A DNA stretch of 64,000 nucleotides from Spodoptera frugiperda (lineage: Eukaryota > Arthropoda > Insecta > Lepidoptera > Noctuidae): positions 4,780,001-4,844,000 of the forward strand of contig NC_064214.1 of assembly GCF_023101765.2 (NCBI RefSeq). Direction: 5' to 3'. Of this stretch, positions 48,815-60,929 are shown piece after piece. A program made the position numbers and the translations under genes. The notes under the pieces are model-generated. The model saw only the letters and a program-made list of their open reading frames with translations, made no database searches and was not told the origin of the DNA. Each line of letters starts with the position of its first letter. Positions within the stretch are counted from its first letter, which is position 1.

Positions 48815-49085
48815 GCCCGTAAGCCTGAGATACACGCTTCTCATGCATAGAGTGCGGGTTCAAAACTTACCAACGACAAGTACCGTGAAGGAAAACATCG
48901 TGAGGAAACCTATGGACTTATATTTTCTAATTAAAGTGCAGGTTTTACTTTTTACTTATAATTTCTAATTATAAGTTTGAAATCACCAAGCCGCATTGAG
49001 CAAGCGTGGTGATTAATGTTCAAACCTTCTCCGTGTGAGAAGAGGTTTTGGTCAGCAGTGGCCACTTATAGGCTGTTGATGTATG
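48815..49085 (-). repeat. SINE-like repeat (gagcattaatcaccacg family), antisense copy
   Basis: Minus strand: acatcaacagcctataagtg, gccactgctgacc, tctcacacggagaaggtttg, aacattaatcaccacgcttg, ggtttcctcacgatgttttc cttcac. Internally altered by about 40 bases of extra AT-rich DNA. Confidence 0.7.
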
Positions 49086-49508
49086 TAAATATTGAGTACC
49101 ATAACTTGAAATTGTTAAAATCGGAGATTTAATAAAAGTTTACTTGTGAAATTCGCTATTGAAACTCTAAACTTGTTTGGTTACGGAGTTGTGCCGCATC
49201 TTTTGACGAGTTCAAACTATGATGCTTAGATACTATTGTATTGTAAATATCGACACTGATATCTACCTACACTTAAGTCGTAATTACTGAAATTGAAATC
49301 AGTATTCAAAGCTAGACACGGTTGATAAGCTCTTCGAACATAACAGTACAAATTCAAATCTATCCATAGATAGTGAATAGACTGTATTGAACCCCATTGT
49401 TTTGCGTATAATAGCTAGATTATCAAGGCTTTAATACAAATTGATTGATTTAGCAGATCTATAACCGGTATGAAATAATTAGGTACATATTGTGGGATGC
49501 TTAAAAAA

Positions 49509-49760
49509 TCAATTTTTTTTTTTTTTTTTTTTATGGAATAGGAGGCAAACGAGCAAACGAGTCACCTGATGGTAAGCGATGGCCCATAAAGGAGTCACAG
49601 GTGCGTTGCCGGCCTTTGTTTTTTAAAAGGAGTATGCTCTTTTCTTGAAGGTTTGAAGGTCGTATCGGTTCGGAAATAGACGACAGCTCATTCCAGTTTT
49701 GCTGTGCTAGGCAGAAAGTTGCGCGAGAAGCGCACAGTTGTGGCCTGCCAACCATCTATA
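49509..49760 (-). repeat. SINE with poly(A) tail, antisense copy
   Basis: A T-run at 49510-49532 is the poly(A) tail of an element on the minus strand. Before it, in that direction, come gcttaccatcaggtgactcg, tttgctcgtttgcctcctat and tccat. The 5' part (caactgtgcgcttctcgcgc) differs from the other accatcaggtgat copies, so it may be a related subfamily. Confidence 0.6.
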
Positions 49761-49917
49761 TGTAATCATAAAAATCTATTTAACATTTGTTTTTCTCTAA
49801 AAGTATAAACAATATAATCCATTGGAAATTGCTTTCCAATTTATTTATTTGTACATTAATGAAAATCGATTACAAGTACTCTTCTAATACTGAGTATTTC
49901 AGAAGTCAAAAGACTTA

Positions 49918-50544
49918 TGCGCCTACCACACGTGCATGCCTGACCACAGTTTTAATTGCACATGCTTGTCGCATGAAAAGACTGAACACGGATGTGTCTA
50001 CCACACGGCACAGTTAAGTACGCGCAAGCCACATTCTTGTCGACATCGTCGGCGTGGAAACAATGGTTCCCAATGAAGAACTATTTCTTCTGCTATTATT
50101 TTTCAAGTGTTTGCTTGTGAAAAAAAGAAAATACAAAAGTCAAAGTGTAAACGATCAAAGTGGACAAAAAAATGGCTGTTGAATAGAAAAAATCATTCAC
50201 ATATACATCTACTCAAGGATTTAAGAGATGAGCCAAGCGATTGGCGGAATTATTTACAAATCCGCAATAGTAAAACCGCCATTTTTAACGACCGTGCGCA
50301 TACAGTTACTCCACTCGACTAAACTGAGAGCGGCTTGAACACTGAACTACCAACCACACGCGCAGACAAGTTTGTACAAGTATAGCTTGCGCATGCCAGA
50401 ATTTCAAGCAAGTTTAAAAACCATCAAGCCAAGCATTGGAGTTTGCGCATGCTACCGTTTTACCAACTACACGCACAGTGTTCAGTGTACAAGCTGGCAT
50501 GCGCAAGTAAAACTGCGGTCAAGCATGCACGTGTGGTAGACGCA
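49918..50544. mobile_element. PIF/Harbinger-type derivative (627 bp) with transposase remnant
   Basis: The inverted ends tgcgcctaccacacgtgcat and, reversed, tgcgtctaccacacgtgcat continue inward for about 60-100 bp. The flanking TTA on both sides (49915-49917, 50545-50547) matches the 3-bp TWA target duplication of PIF/Harbinger elements. The middle encodes a transposase-like N-terminus (see 50064-50322). Too short to be autonomous. Confidence 0.8.
50064..50322 (+). pseudogene. N-terminal fragment of Harbinger transposase
   Basis: An ATG at 50064 starts MVPNEELFLLLLFFKCLLVK; after a frame change near 50110-50150 the frame continues KWTKKWLLNRKNHSHIH then LLKDLRDEPSDWRNYLQI. The W-L-R then L-L-x-E/D-L-x-x-E-x-x-x-x-R-N-Y-L pattern is the start of HARBI1-like transposases as I remember it. 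The DDE catalytic domain is absent. Confidence 0.6.
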
Positions 50545-52520
50545 TTATAGACGATATCATCAATTTTAAGTTGTTTTTAAATAATTATCACTCATATTGA
50601 CAATCGTTTTATAATTAACCAAAACAAGTAATACATAATAATAGATTATGTGATAAGCAATTTTAATGTATATAGTCATCAAAAATAAGAGTGTGTACCA
50701 AATATCAGATCATTCTGTCATCAAGAATGGGAAAAAATTCAATTATGTAGGTACTAAATTTTACCCGCACAAACAAACAGGTCAGGCTAAATAAGATAGT
50801 CTTATCACATATTTATAGACATAAAACATCAACTATTATATAATTTAAAGTCTTTGTAATCATACTGTGGGAACATATCGATTAATCTCTATTGTATAAT
50901 AGTCACACGAGATACATAAACAGTTCTCCTATCAATAAACCATTACTACGGATTTATGGAAAACCTAGTCATCAGTTTATATAGGTATAAAATTAAAGCC
51001 TAAAATCTTAAGCGATACTGTAAATAAGTGTTCATTTATTTAAAATTCTTGTTTCTGTCAAGCGGGTAGAGAGTATTTACATACTATAATAATATTCTTA
51101 ATGGGGTATAGTTCTGAGCCGATTTTTATTCGGGCGCTGCTGGCAAAAGTTAAAAATAAATCGATTCATTAATTCTGTTACATGAAACCATTTACATCTA
51201 ACGTGCAATAGAAACAACCCTAATAAAATATCGAGTTATTGCTGTTATATTATTTAGTAACTAAGGGAGGACAGCAAACAAATCTCTATTTAGCATTTCT
51301 GAATCCAAGATTATGTCGGTATGTCTGTTATTATGTTGGTAGGCTCCATATTGTGTTGGTAGACGTGTGACTTTATAGTTGAGCTGGGATTAATAGTGAA
51401 GCTTGTAGGGAATTCATATTTTCTTCCAAGTTAATTTGTTTGTGAAGAGAAGAGACGCGTGAGTTTTCTGGTTTCAGAGATGAATGTAGGTGTTGTTTGT
51501 GGAAAAATGGATTTGGTTGATGGTTTGGGATTATGATAGGGTTCTTTTTAAAGGTTTCAGAAACTGAAGATATGAAAATATAGCATTAATTTTATAGTGT
51601 TTATTTCTACGTCATACAGCTGTAAAACAGTTTCTTAAGACATGATGTAATTGATATTTATTTTGACGCATTATAACGCTATAAGTTTGGATGCTATGTA
51701 TCTTTAGAAAAACATGTGGACTCTAATTCCTTTGTAACACCTATAATATCATGTTTTAAGGCAAATTAATTAATTTGAATTGAAATTATACGAAATGGCA
51801 TACATGTTTACATTTTATTTTGTTCCAAAGCAAAACTATACCATGTTGTTTTTCTTAACGCATAAAACTTGCGCCTCATACATAACTTACCATGGTACAC
51901 AAAACACGAAATATAGAAACGAATACGTTTCAATTGTCCCTAAAATGGGACGGCATACACATAGCCATATTTTGCGCAAACTTTTCCAAGTAACTTTGTA
52001 AGGGCGGGTATAAATAAAATCGGCTTAAGAGCACTGGACGTTTTAATAAAAACGGAACCTTCATCATAGTTTCCTTTGTTGCACACGTGACCAGCGGTAG
52101 TTTACAGCCGCCAGATTAACAGGACCCCTAAATCCCCCTTAATAGCTTAACAGTTTGGCTCCTTTTACGTTGGACGCAAAAGGGGTACGACAAAAGACTC
52201 GACCTTTTTTAGTATTCCGGATCTAAATGACAAAACACAATACTCGGGTGTGGTTTCAACAAGGTGCTGTTATTTTGTGAATAGAATTTTTTATTTTTAT
52301 TTTATTTTATTTTATTGGGACAAAAAACAGTTACATGTCAAGCTTAACTAAGATTCTTAAATTAGCACACACAAAACATTTATGCATAACTAATTCTATG
52401 TTTATGTTACTACACATGTAACCCACACCATTGCCCACGAATACACAAAAAAAAGTTAAAAGAAAACAGACATAGAGAGTGCATCTTAGAAAACTATTAC
52501 AAAAAAAAAAAATTATATTC

Positions 52521-54779
52521 TTAAGAATTCAGTAATTCAATTACTCTTGCCCTGAAACGATTTTTAGAATGGGTAAATATGTCAAGCTCCATAAAGTGGG
52601 AGTTATACGCTTCAACTAGGCGACGGAGAGGCACGCGCACTCCAGCGTTACTCTTGCATGAATTTGCGTGGAATAGTCGAGGTACACGCACCCCACGATG
52701 CATGACAGATCTAGGCACTATATAATGTAGACTATTTGATAAAGGAATACAGTCAAATCTATTATTACAAATACCATGCAGCATCATCACACCCAGAAGT
52801 AATCGTCTAGATTCCAAACTAAGAACATGATATCGTTTCAGTAAATGTTCATAGGAGACTTTAGGACGATAACATTTATAATTCACAGTTCGTAAATACT
52901 TCTTCTGCACAATTTCTAACCTATCTTTGTACTTATCATATAGAGGATCCCAAATTTGGACGGCATATTCTAATTGCGATCGAATAAGTGTTTTATATAA
53001 TATTAAGAATGTAGAGGGTCGCACAAAGCTACTTGAAAATCTCATCACGAGTCCATACATCTGGAAGGCCTTTTTTACTATATTGTCAATATGAATATCA
53101 AAATGTAGACGAGAGTCAAGCGTAACACCCAAGTCGCGGACTGATTGAACTTCATTAAGGTTTACATTATTTATTGAATAATTAAATTTAATCTGATTTT
53201 TATTCTTAGTAAAAGAAATTGTGTAACATTTAGGAAGGCTAAGAAAGAGCTTATTTTTGAGACAGTATTCATAGAATCTATCAAGGTCCTGTTGTAATTT
53301 ATAGCAGTCATGAATATTTTTACAAGTGATATAAATTTTCATGTCATCTGCATACATCAAGAAATTTGAGTTGACAAAACAATGTTTAATGTCATTAATG
53401 AACAATACAAATAGAAAAGGACCTAATACTGATCCCTGAGGCACCCCGGATGTTACAACTATAGAGTCAGATTCATGCCCATTAATGAAGATCTTTTGAG
53501 TCCTGTTAAAAATATACGAAGCAAACCATCTTAGTAAATTGCCGCGTATACCATTAAAGGCAATTTTTTCCATAAGCAGGGTGTGATCCACCTTGTCAAA
53601 GGCCTTCTGAAAATCCGTGTAAACAGCGTCAACCTGTACCCGGCGGTCCATATTTTCAAAGAGATAGTTCACAAAGGTCATGAGGTTAGTGGTGGTAGAG
53701 CGACGTTTGACGAAACCATGTTGTTCGGGTAGAATAAGATGACGGATATGAGGATATAGCGCACTGTGCACAAGTCGTTCAAAAACCTTTGACAAGGTGG
53801 AGAGAATAGAAATAGGCCGATAATTCTCTACATTATTTTTGTCGCCAGTTTTGTACACAGGGGTGATAGATGCTTGTTTCCAAACTATAGGAAAGACCCC
53901 TTCCTTTAAACATTTATTAAAAATAATGTGTAAGGCGGTAGACAAGTGGTCAGATGTTCTAATGAAGAAGGAAGGTGGTATGCCATCGGGTCCAGCTCCC
54001 TTAGAAGAATCCAGTGACTTCAATGCTAGCCGTATTGATTCCTTGGACAAGTAAATATCAGAAATACATGGTGAATTATCTGCATAGCGATTAGACGGTT
54101 GCCATTGATCAGGGTTAAAGGTGGAGGGTTCATATACTGAACAAAAGAAAGTTGAAAATAAATTGCATATTTCCTTGGGGTCATCGGAAGAGACATTTTC
54201 GTAAAACATATTGGCAGGGTACTTAGCTTTGCCTTTCTTAGACGAGACATATGACCAAAAATACTTAATAGATTTGGGAATACTGTCTTCGACTGATGTC
54301 ATATATCTCTTATAGCAATTAGCGGTCTCACTATGAAACAATTTGCGATAATTTGAAAAATGAACATAATCAGTGTGGTTCCCATATTTCTTCCATTTAA
54401 TCCAGGCATGTTCTTTACTTTTAAATGTTTTTATTAGAGATGGTGAAAACCAGATCGGAAATTTTGTGTTTTTACTGTAAGTTAGTGGGACATGTGACCT
54501 GACAACTCTATATATAGTTTCATAAAAAAAGTCAACGGCCATCTCAGAAGAATGATGAGACATTGAGTTTTCCCAATCTACAATGCCTAAGTCGTGATTA
54601 ATGCAATCAAAATTCGCCTTGTAATAGTTATACCTGCGTACCGGATGGCATTTCATCGGTTTAAAACGTACATCTAGGTGAGTTAATATAGAAAAAGGAG
54701 GGTGGAGGGTGTCGGGATTCACCAGGTTATTACAAGGCACCATTTGAGGGTCTACGTTAGAGATTATCAAGTCAAGCAC
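52521..54779 (-). CDS. Reverse transcriptase of the non-LTR retrotransposon
   Basis: 752 codons without a stop. The first residues (LDLIISNVD) are the end of an AP-type endonuclease domain, so the ATG at 54779 is probably not the natural start; the frame is open for at least another 35 codons upstream (about 54885). Reverse transcriptase motifs in order: AGPDGIPPSFF at 262-272, YRPISILSTLSKVFERLV at 320-337, TDFQKAFDKVDH at 388-399, GVPQGSVLGPFLFVLFINDI at 445-464, and the catalytic YADD at 476-479, then RDLGVTLDSRL. The C-terminal region is of the CR1/Jockey kind. The product would copy element RNA at a nicked target. All catalytic residues appear intact, which suggests a fairly recent insertion. 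It lies antisense-neutral, i.e. in the same orientation as the receptor gene, in its putative 5' intron. Confidence 0.9.
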   Translation of the reverse strand: MLDLIISNVDPQMVPCNNLVNPDTLHPPFSILTHLDVRFKPMKCHPVRRYNYYKANFDCINHDLGIVDWENSMSHHSSEMAVDFFYETIYRVVRSHVPLTYSKNTKFPIWFSPSLIKTFKSKEHAWIKWKKYGNHTDYVHFSNYRKLFHSETANCYKRYMTSVEDSIPKSIKYFWSYVSSKKGKAKYPANMFYENVSSDDPKEICNLFSTFFCSVYEPSTFNPDQWQPSNRYADNSPCISDIYLSKESIRLALKSLDSSKGAGPDGIPPSFFIRTSDHLSTALHIIFNKCLKEGVFPIVWKQASITPVYKTGDKNNVENYRPISILSTLSKVFERLVHSALYPHIRHLILPEQHGFVKRRSTTTNLMTFVNYLFENMDRRVQVDAVYTDFQKAFDKVDHTLLMEKIAFNGIRGNLLRWFASYIFNRTQKIFINGHESDSIVVTSGVPQGSVLGPFLFVLFINDIKHCFVNSNFLMYADDMKIYITCKNIHDCYKLQQDLDRFYEYCLKNKLFLSLPKCYTISFTKNKNQIKFNYSINNVNLNEVQSVRDLGVTLDSRLHFDIHIDNIVKKAFQMYGLVMRFSSSFVRPSTFLILYKTLIRSQLEYAVQIWDPLYDKYKDRLEIVQKKYLRTVNYKCYRPKVSYEHLLKRYHVLSLESRRLLLGVMMLHGICNNRFDCIPLSNSLHYIVPRSVMHRGVRVPRLFHANSCKSNAGVRVPLRRLVEAYNSHFMELDIFTHSKNRFRARVIELLNS

Positions 54780-55021
54780 ACGACCTGAACTGTTTTTTGT
54801 GTAGTTAAATTGTAAGCCATTTATTATGTTTGTTAATTTTTCAAACCGTAATGAAAACTGGCGTTTGGATACTGTAAAATGTGATGAACTATTGAAAATT
54901 CGTAGTCAGCACTTTCATTGCAAAATAGTGTTGAAAATGTGGCCGCTACTTGTGGGAAATTAAACGACACGAGAAAAAAATATTGCATTAAGGTCTTATT
55001 TTGCAATTTTAACAGATTCAC
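54780..55021 (-). pseudogene. Degraded endonuclease part of the retrotransposon
   Basis: Directly upstream of the reverse transcriptase frame the codons read KLTNIINGLQFNYTKNSSGR, continuing into VLDLIISN, as expected for the end of an endonuclease. Farther upstream this frame meets a TGA near 54899, while another frame (55021-54833, including ESADYEFSIVHHILQYP) stays open. A frameshift or a truncation junction lies in between. Confidence 0.45.
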
Positions 55022-55618
55022 GTACCTTATATACAGTTAAATGTTTTTAGCCAGAGAGCCGACTTATGTTTGATTCCAAGATCAAAACTAAATAAAGAAA
55101 ACAAGCCATTTTACTATTCCAATACACCATGTAATAGACAGTACGTCTTTTGCTCAGAATTCCAATACAATTATAGGCATAGAAGCACGTCCAACTATGC
55201 ATTCAAAATTCTATATTATTAGATTAAATGCGGTATAAAGCGACTGTATTGTGTCTCAATAGAATCAATTAACCCTACCCTGTACATAATGTAAGCCGCC
55301 GCAACGTAATCCGATCATGGCTCGAACACCAAAACCGATGGGGGATGGTCGGATAGACCCTAAACGCCACGCACGGTCGCAGTTTAAAATTATTGGATCT
55401 ACGTGGCGAAACACCGTGCACTAGCGCGCAGCCCACTGCTGAGGTTAATGGCCAATGATGGGCCATTGATAATGGCTCTGAATTACGAGTATTATCGTCT
55501 GGTATGGACCCAGGCCGATATACTTTTATTTATGTTTTTGATCATGGTGGAGTGATGAAAAATGTTCAGAGGTACTACGGCTTATACATATACAATGTTC
55601 TTTCTGGTTTGATATCAG

Positions 55619-55645
55619 GCTTTTTTTTTTTTTTTTTTTTTTTTT
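55619..55645. repeat. Poly(T) tract
   Basis: About 26 consecutive T. It may be the A-tail of a minus-strand retroposon, but no element body could be recognised next to it. Confidence 0.7.
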
Positions 55646-57244
55646 ATCAGGCTGGTACAATCATTTTTGTATATTAAACAGGAACGTAGAAAATTCTTTC
55701 TTTTACATTCTATAAGACCATGTTAGAATAATACGTTATACGAATTAAATTTGAATTCAGATATGCATTATGCATATCCAGTATTTTAAGAAAAGGAAAC
55801 GTCCGAATCTAATCCGAGAGAGGCGTTAGAAAAATCAATTTACAAGCCATTGTTTTTTGCTAGGAACGCGGTGTAAAACCTTTGTCGTCTATCTAACTTC
55901 ATAAAAGCGGTCACCACAAAGCTTTCGAAAACATGGTCAGTGATGTTTTGGCTATGACAAAGACAGGGCAACGTGACGTTTCGAATGGTTGGGGATTTTC
56001 CACACCGTCAATTGTTTTATAGCTCAAAGGTGTTTGTGAGGCTGTTCACAGGTTATGATTTACTATTGTCATGTGTGTGTTACAAGATTTGAAAGTATTC
56101 TGGATACAGCATGTGTTTTTATGTGGTTGATATAATATTTTGACTATACTCTATTGTGAAAAAACGTTCACGTGAAGCGTCCAGTTAAGTCAGTGGATTG
56201 ATTTAGTGGTTTTTGCTACTTTCAGATTTTTTATCAATAGTCTTATACTCATTCAAGTTATATTAAATTGTGAATACAGCTACAAATTAGAATTTCGCAC
56301 AGATCGTCCTAAAATTAACACAGTTGCTGACTTCCATTTGAAATTGAGCCAAAATCTTCCCGTGCCCATTCCAGGTCAGCTAACCTTAAAGAGATGGGCC
56401 CATAACACAGAACTGTGCCATATAATGCATATAACTGAAGTTATACGAGTATATACGAAGTTTGCAATAAAGAAAATATTCATTATACAGACGAGGTTCA
56501 CAGCACATGAACTATACTATTTTTCTAGTATAACCTTACCTCTAACCACATAAGATTCCCATACTATAAAAGATCAACTAATGGTTACGTATAGTGGATG
56601 TGCGACCTGTACACTGTACACTGTCTGCCATGAATCTAGTTTTTTTAACCCAGTCTACTTGATCTATACTACTGCAGATCTAAACAAGACATCTAGATCT
56701 GAGCAAAATGCCTATTTATGTATAACAACAGACAAAAGATCAACAACAACACATTTTAATCAATCTTGCCATAACTCTAGAACGAATAAAAGACGAAAGC
56801 AGTCAAGAAAATACTTATCACAGCAACAGATACTTGAATAAGGACGTCAAACGGCGGCGAGGTGGCAGTGTCGCAAGTATTGCACCATTCTCCCACCATT
56901 GTAGTTCCTCCTATTATACTCCCTTGAATCGAAGAACGATTTGTTTGAAAGGAAATTTTTATTCCTCCACATTTTTGTTCTTTAATATTGAATATGCATG
57001 CAGTGGAACTCCTGACTTCTTGGCATGCCTCGAAACTGTGATTTCGATTCTTTGAATGGCAAAGGAATGTTTCTAGTTCCCAGTATTCAATCGTGAAGAA
57101 ATTGTACGGTGGATTTGTAAAGGAAGGGAATTTCTTTGTTTTATGCTGTGCTGTTAGTTGGCAATTTTGTCAGAGAATTGTTTTTTTTAATTTGGAAAGT
57201 TTTATATGACGGTTTTATAAACGATGAGACCTCTTGTCTAAGGG

Positions 57245-57342
57245 CCGTACTCAGAGTCATTTAACAGCTACTTAACCCAGTCAAACAAAATCGTTACTAA
57301 AAATAGTTTCAGTACCTAATCATCAAATGTCTTTGAGTACGG
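57245..57342. mobile_element. Short MITE (ccgtactcagag family), copy 1
   Basis: Ends ccgtactcagagtcattt and, reversed, ccgtactcaaagacattt are inverted repeats; the centre has aaaatcgttactaaaaatag. A second copy is at 60149-60260. Confidence 0.65.
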
Positions 57343-57419
57343 TAGTAAGTTGCGATTTCTGGGTCGGACATTAAAAAAGGAGCAAGATTTTAAGAAAGAA
57401 CTGTGCTTTCCTTTATATA

Positions 57420-57571
57420 TTCTGTTCCTCTTTATGTTTGTCCGTCAATCACGCTGAAACTACTGAACGCATTTTGATGAAATTTGGTATACAGACAGTG
57501 TAACCTGACTTGGGTGATAGGATACTTTAGATCCTACGGGAACGCAGGAGAAGACGCTAGCAGAATCTAGT
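57420..57571 (+). mobile_element. Helitron-like element ending in CTAGT
   Basis: tgtccgtcaatcacgctgaa, actactgaacgcattttgat, cttgggtgataggatacttt and the terminus gcagaatCTAGT (57567-57571). It is followed by 57580-57740, which is shared with the inverted composite at 34380-34690. Confidence 0.7.
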
Positions 57572-57579
57572 TTAAAATA

Positions 57580-57740
57580 AAAGTATCAACAATTTATCTG
57601 TCACCATTACATCGTTAGTACGAAATAGTACTATCCACCATTTTCTCCATAATGTGTCCAGAATATCCCACTAATTTTATTTGAGAATCCTGTAACAATT
57701 TACGACCGCCTAGAGACGTCGATATTTTCTGTTAAGTCCG
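57580..57740 (+). repeat. Repeat segment shared with the 34-kb composite
   Basis: tatctgtcaccattacatcg, ttagtacgaaatagtactat, ccaccattttctccataatg and cctagagacgtcgatatttt match, reversed, at 34400-34545. Not seen elsewhere in the window. Confidence 0.7.
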
Positions 57741-58096
57741 GTAAAAGTAACTTACACCTATTAGCCGTATATGAAAGGGTTGTATGTTTTTCTCTGGGGA
57801 ACTGTGAGATATAACCTTGTCGTAGTAAGCACACGTGTAGAATTCTTGTTGTATGTTTTTTTTTTGTTAATATAATGCTTCGCTGTTTTATGAAGATTAC
57901 GTTATTAGATTTATGATTAGTAGGGAGTTTGTAAATGAAGATCAGGATTTTAAGTCAATACCAAATCAGCTAGACAGTGTTGTTTTTATTTAGACTCTTA
58001 TAATGAAATATTTACGACATATTTTTAACGACACAAGACATAAATATACATTACTTCAATACACAAGAATATTTGCCAATTTGCTTACAGTAGTCT

Positions 58097-58265
58097 CATT
58101 GCCGTTATTCTAGCGCGAGACACACCACATTAAATAATAACTTTCGCGAGACATACTACATGAACTAGAAAAAATCACGGTTTACACACGCTACTCATGA
58201 TGATGAGTCGCTCTGTGACTCAAAACCCGTAGATCTTTTTCCATTGACGTGAGTAAACCGTGGTT
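58097..58265 (-). repeat. Dispersed repeat (tagtatgtctcgcgaaag family), antisense copy
   Basis: Minus strand: ggttttgagtcacagagcga, ctcatcatcatgagtagcgt, gtgtaaaccgtgatttttt and tagtatgtctcgcgaaagtt. The last motif recurs at 62808-62830. Confidence 0.5.
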
Positions 58266-58844
58266 CTTTAGTTAACCACATTAAATTGATTTGATTGATT
58301 TGACCGTCTTACAGCAGGGCAAAGGCCTACCTACTCTTCTAAAATAAATAAAAAAATAAAAACGACCACGAACACAACATTTTATACATAAATAAAAAGA
58401 GCTAAGATGATTATTTTATTTCTTTTCTTCTCCTTTCAGGCTTGTTCACTTTTATGTAGTAGTTATTTTGTGTTAACCTAGTTTGAAGGTTTTTAAATTG
58501 ATTTTTATTGCTCCACATAGGATGGTCCGTCCCTTAACCGCCCGTGGGTGTCGTAAAAAGCAACGGAGGGATTACACAGCGATTGTTAAACCTACATGCT
58601 ATACCTAAACATTTATAATGTATATATTTGGCCTTAGCTACAAACTACTCGGTACCTATCTGTCTGAATTTTCTAGAACTTGGGTTGTTGGATTTTTTTT
58701 GTATTTCTTTATGTTTTAAGGTCAATTGGAGTTATTTTTGTTTAGGGTTTTGGAAATGGTTTCTGTTGTAAAGATAATAGAAGAATCCAAATAGTCATAT
58801 GATCTACCATCACAAACAAATTTGAGTTCAAAATCCACAGAAAT

Positions 58845-58965
58845 ATAAGACGATCTCCCATGGACCCTCCATGGGGATAGGCAGAGACAATGGAACGCCA
58901 ATTGCTACGATTCTTACACACTTCTTTCGCTTCATCAACAGTCATCAGTCTTTTCATGAATGCTC
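58845..58965 (+). repeat. Short interspersed repeat, copy 2 (cagagacaatg family)
   Basis: ccatggggataggcagagac, aatggaacgccaattgctac, gattcttacacacttctttc and cagtcatcagtcttttcatg; parallel to 650-740. Confidence 0.65.
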
Positions 58966-60148
58966 GTCGGTTAAAGGTACTTTTAATTTGCCTTATACGA
59001 ATATTCATATAAATTTAGTTAAAAGAACAACAATTTAATAACATAAATCAAAACAAACATAATTATCACAATATAATAGAAATAAAAGAATGAAAAATAA
59101 AACACGGCTACTTACTTACCAAAAAAATTTAGAATAAATTACATAAAGCAAAAAGCTACTACTTCAATATACATTTTTATCTTACCATCAGCATAAAAAC
59201 AAAATATATTATTTTCTTGATTAAAATATACGAAAAAGTAATAATATTATTACGCTGCGGCACTTGTACGCCCGCGGCAAACATGCTGATTAGCCTCGCT
59301 TAGTTTGGCCACGAATTCTTCCTTAACTAGGCTTTTTTATGTAAAAATTTCCTTTATATTGTTGCTGGCTAAATGTACTTTATGATAATGAGGATAAAGT
59401 ATGTTATTGGTTATCGAGGCAGTTTTAAATTTTGATCGATATTGGAATTGATAGCATTTGATGATTGAAAAAAATTATTTGTCTTTTTGGAACTTATAAC
59501 ATCTATTAGGAATTCTACAAACTGATAAATACACTATTCTCGACAAAAAGATTTTTTAATTGGACCTAGTACTTCCAGAAATAAGCACATTGGAACAAAC
59601 CAAATCAACACTGTAATTCTATATTTAAAAAATAAATACAGTAAATAAATATGTATAACACTTATGGTCAAAGAAATACTCAGACGTCACTCAATTTTAA
59701 GATGCTCTCAAATATAGTTATGTCTCTAAAAATTCTTTGTTAATGACAGCGATAGCACGATATTTAAGTACAACTTAAAATTGAGTAGCGTTTCAGTATT
59801 CGGGTGTTATATATTTAAACGTAAACGAGTCTTACATTTAGATTTAGATGAGGTTAATCATCTAATTGATTAAAAAAAATAACAAAGTACAAGAGTGCGT
59901 CTAATAGCGTAGCCAGGCACTGTAGGTAATATAAGAGCATTACGAAGAAAAGTGAAACATTGAACCAATTCATCTCGAAGCAAGTTACTCAGCTTAGCTT
60001 AACCAAGTTAGTTGTTAAACTATGGTTTAAGTCTCGCATCTTGAACACTGTTACACGGGTAACTTGCAAACTACTTGAAGCTGATCAGGTTTTACAATCA
60101 GGTATTAGAATTTATTAATACATTTTCTTTTTTATTAGAAACTTACTG

Positions 60149-60260
60149 CCTTACTCTGAGTCATTTAATGGTTACTTTACCCAGTCCTTAGTAATTGCTT
60201 TCGGTACAAAATCGTTACTTAGGAATAGTTTAAGTAATTATTAAATGTCTCTGAATACGG
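60149..60260. mobile_element. Short MITE (ccgtactcagag family), copy 2
   Basis: ccttactctgagtcatttaa at the left and, reversed, ccgtattcagagacatttaa at the right; the centre has acaaaatcgttacttaggaa. Same family as 57245-57342. Confidence 0.65.
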
Positions 60261-60929
60261 TAGTTACATTTTATAGCTATTTATGTTATAATAAATAAAT
60301 GTTATATACCGTAGCCGTGGCCATATCTCAATCAGATAATAGTGTACACTGACACCTTTTCAGGACAAAAACAGTAATTGCTTCAAATCTTCAAATACAC
60401 AGCACAACCTCAATTAACTATTCCTCCGAACCATAAGTCAATATTTCCACATCAAATGATTCTCTATCAACCCTTTATCCAATCAGAGAACTAATTACAA
60501 ACGGTTCAGATCACAAGAGGTACATTAAAACAAAATATCACTGGACAAAACAATTACAATTGTTGAAACAGAAGGAAACCTTTTTGGGTTTAATTAGGGC
60601 GACGTCACTTCGGATCCCTGTCGGCAAAGGGGACCATATCGTGCCATTGATTTCACCCCCATTATGGTTAAGCGTATTTTACAAAGGGAAAAAAGTGTTG
60701 ATGGAATTTATACCTAGTATTTTTTTGTTCTACGTACAGATCGAAGGAATTTAATGTGGTTTACATTCTAATTTATGGTAAAAAATAGTTTTGTGTCTTC
60801 GTAGTATTGTACATTAGGAAAAATATATATCAAATGTCTATCTGATAAATAAATACAATGATAAAACTTCGTTTGTTATGTGAATCAGTGCGAAATCATT
60901 ATTTTTTCACATACATATGTATATGCATA

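Larger units (their letters stand above)
52281..55030 (-). mobile_element. 5'-truncated non-LTR retrotransposon, CR1/Jockey group
   Basis: On the minus strand, a partial endonuclease is followed by a complete reverse transcriptase frame (54779-52521), a 3' UTR of about 200 bases and an AT-rich tail of (aaaat)n type with aataaa at 52281-52317. There are no long terminal repeats. The clade is inferred from protein style; no phylogeny was made. The 5' boundary near 55030 is uncertain. Confidence 0.8.

Noticed and set aside
55265..55500. GC-richer block that might be a coding exon
   Set aside because: Frames on both strands are short, and no splice sites or family motifs support a gene; perhaps an old retroposon fragment.
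56206..56553. 115-codon plus-strand frame, possible small secreted protein
   Set aside because: It starts at GTG, and no homologous pattern, signal peptide with ATG, or exon structure was found.
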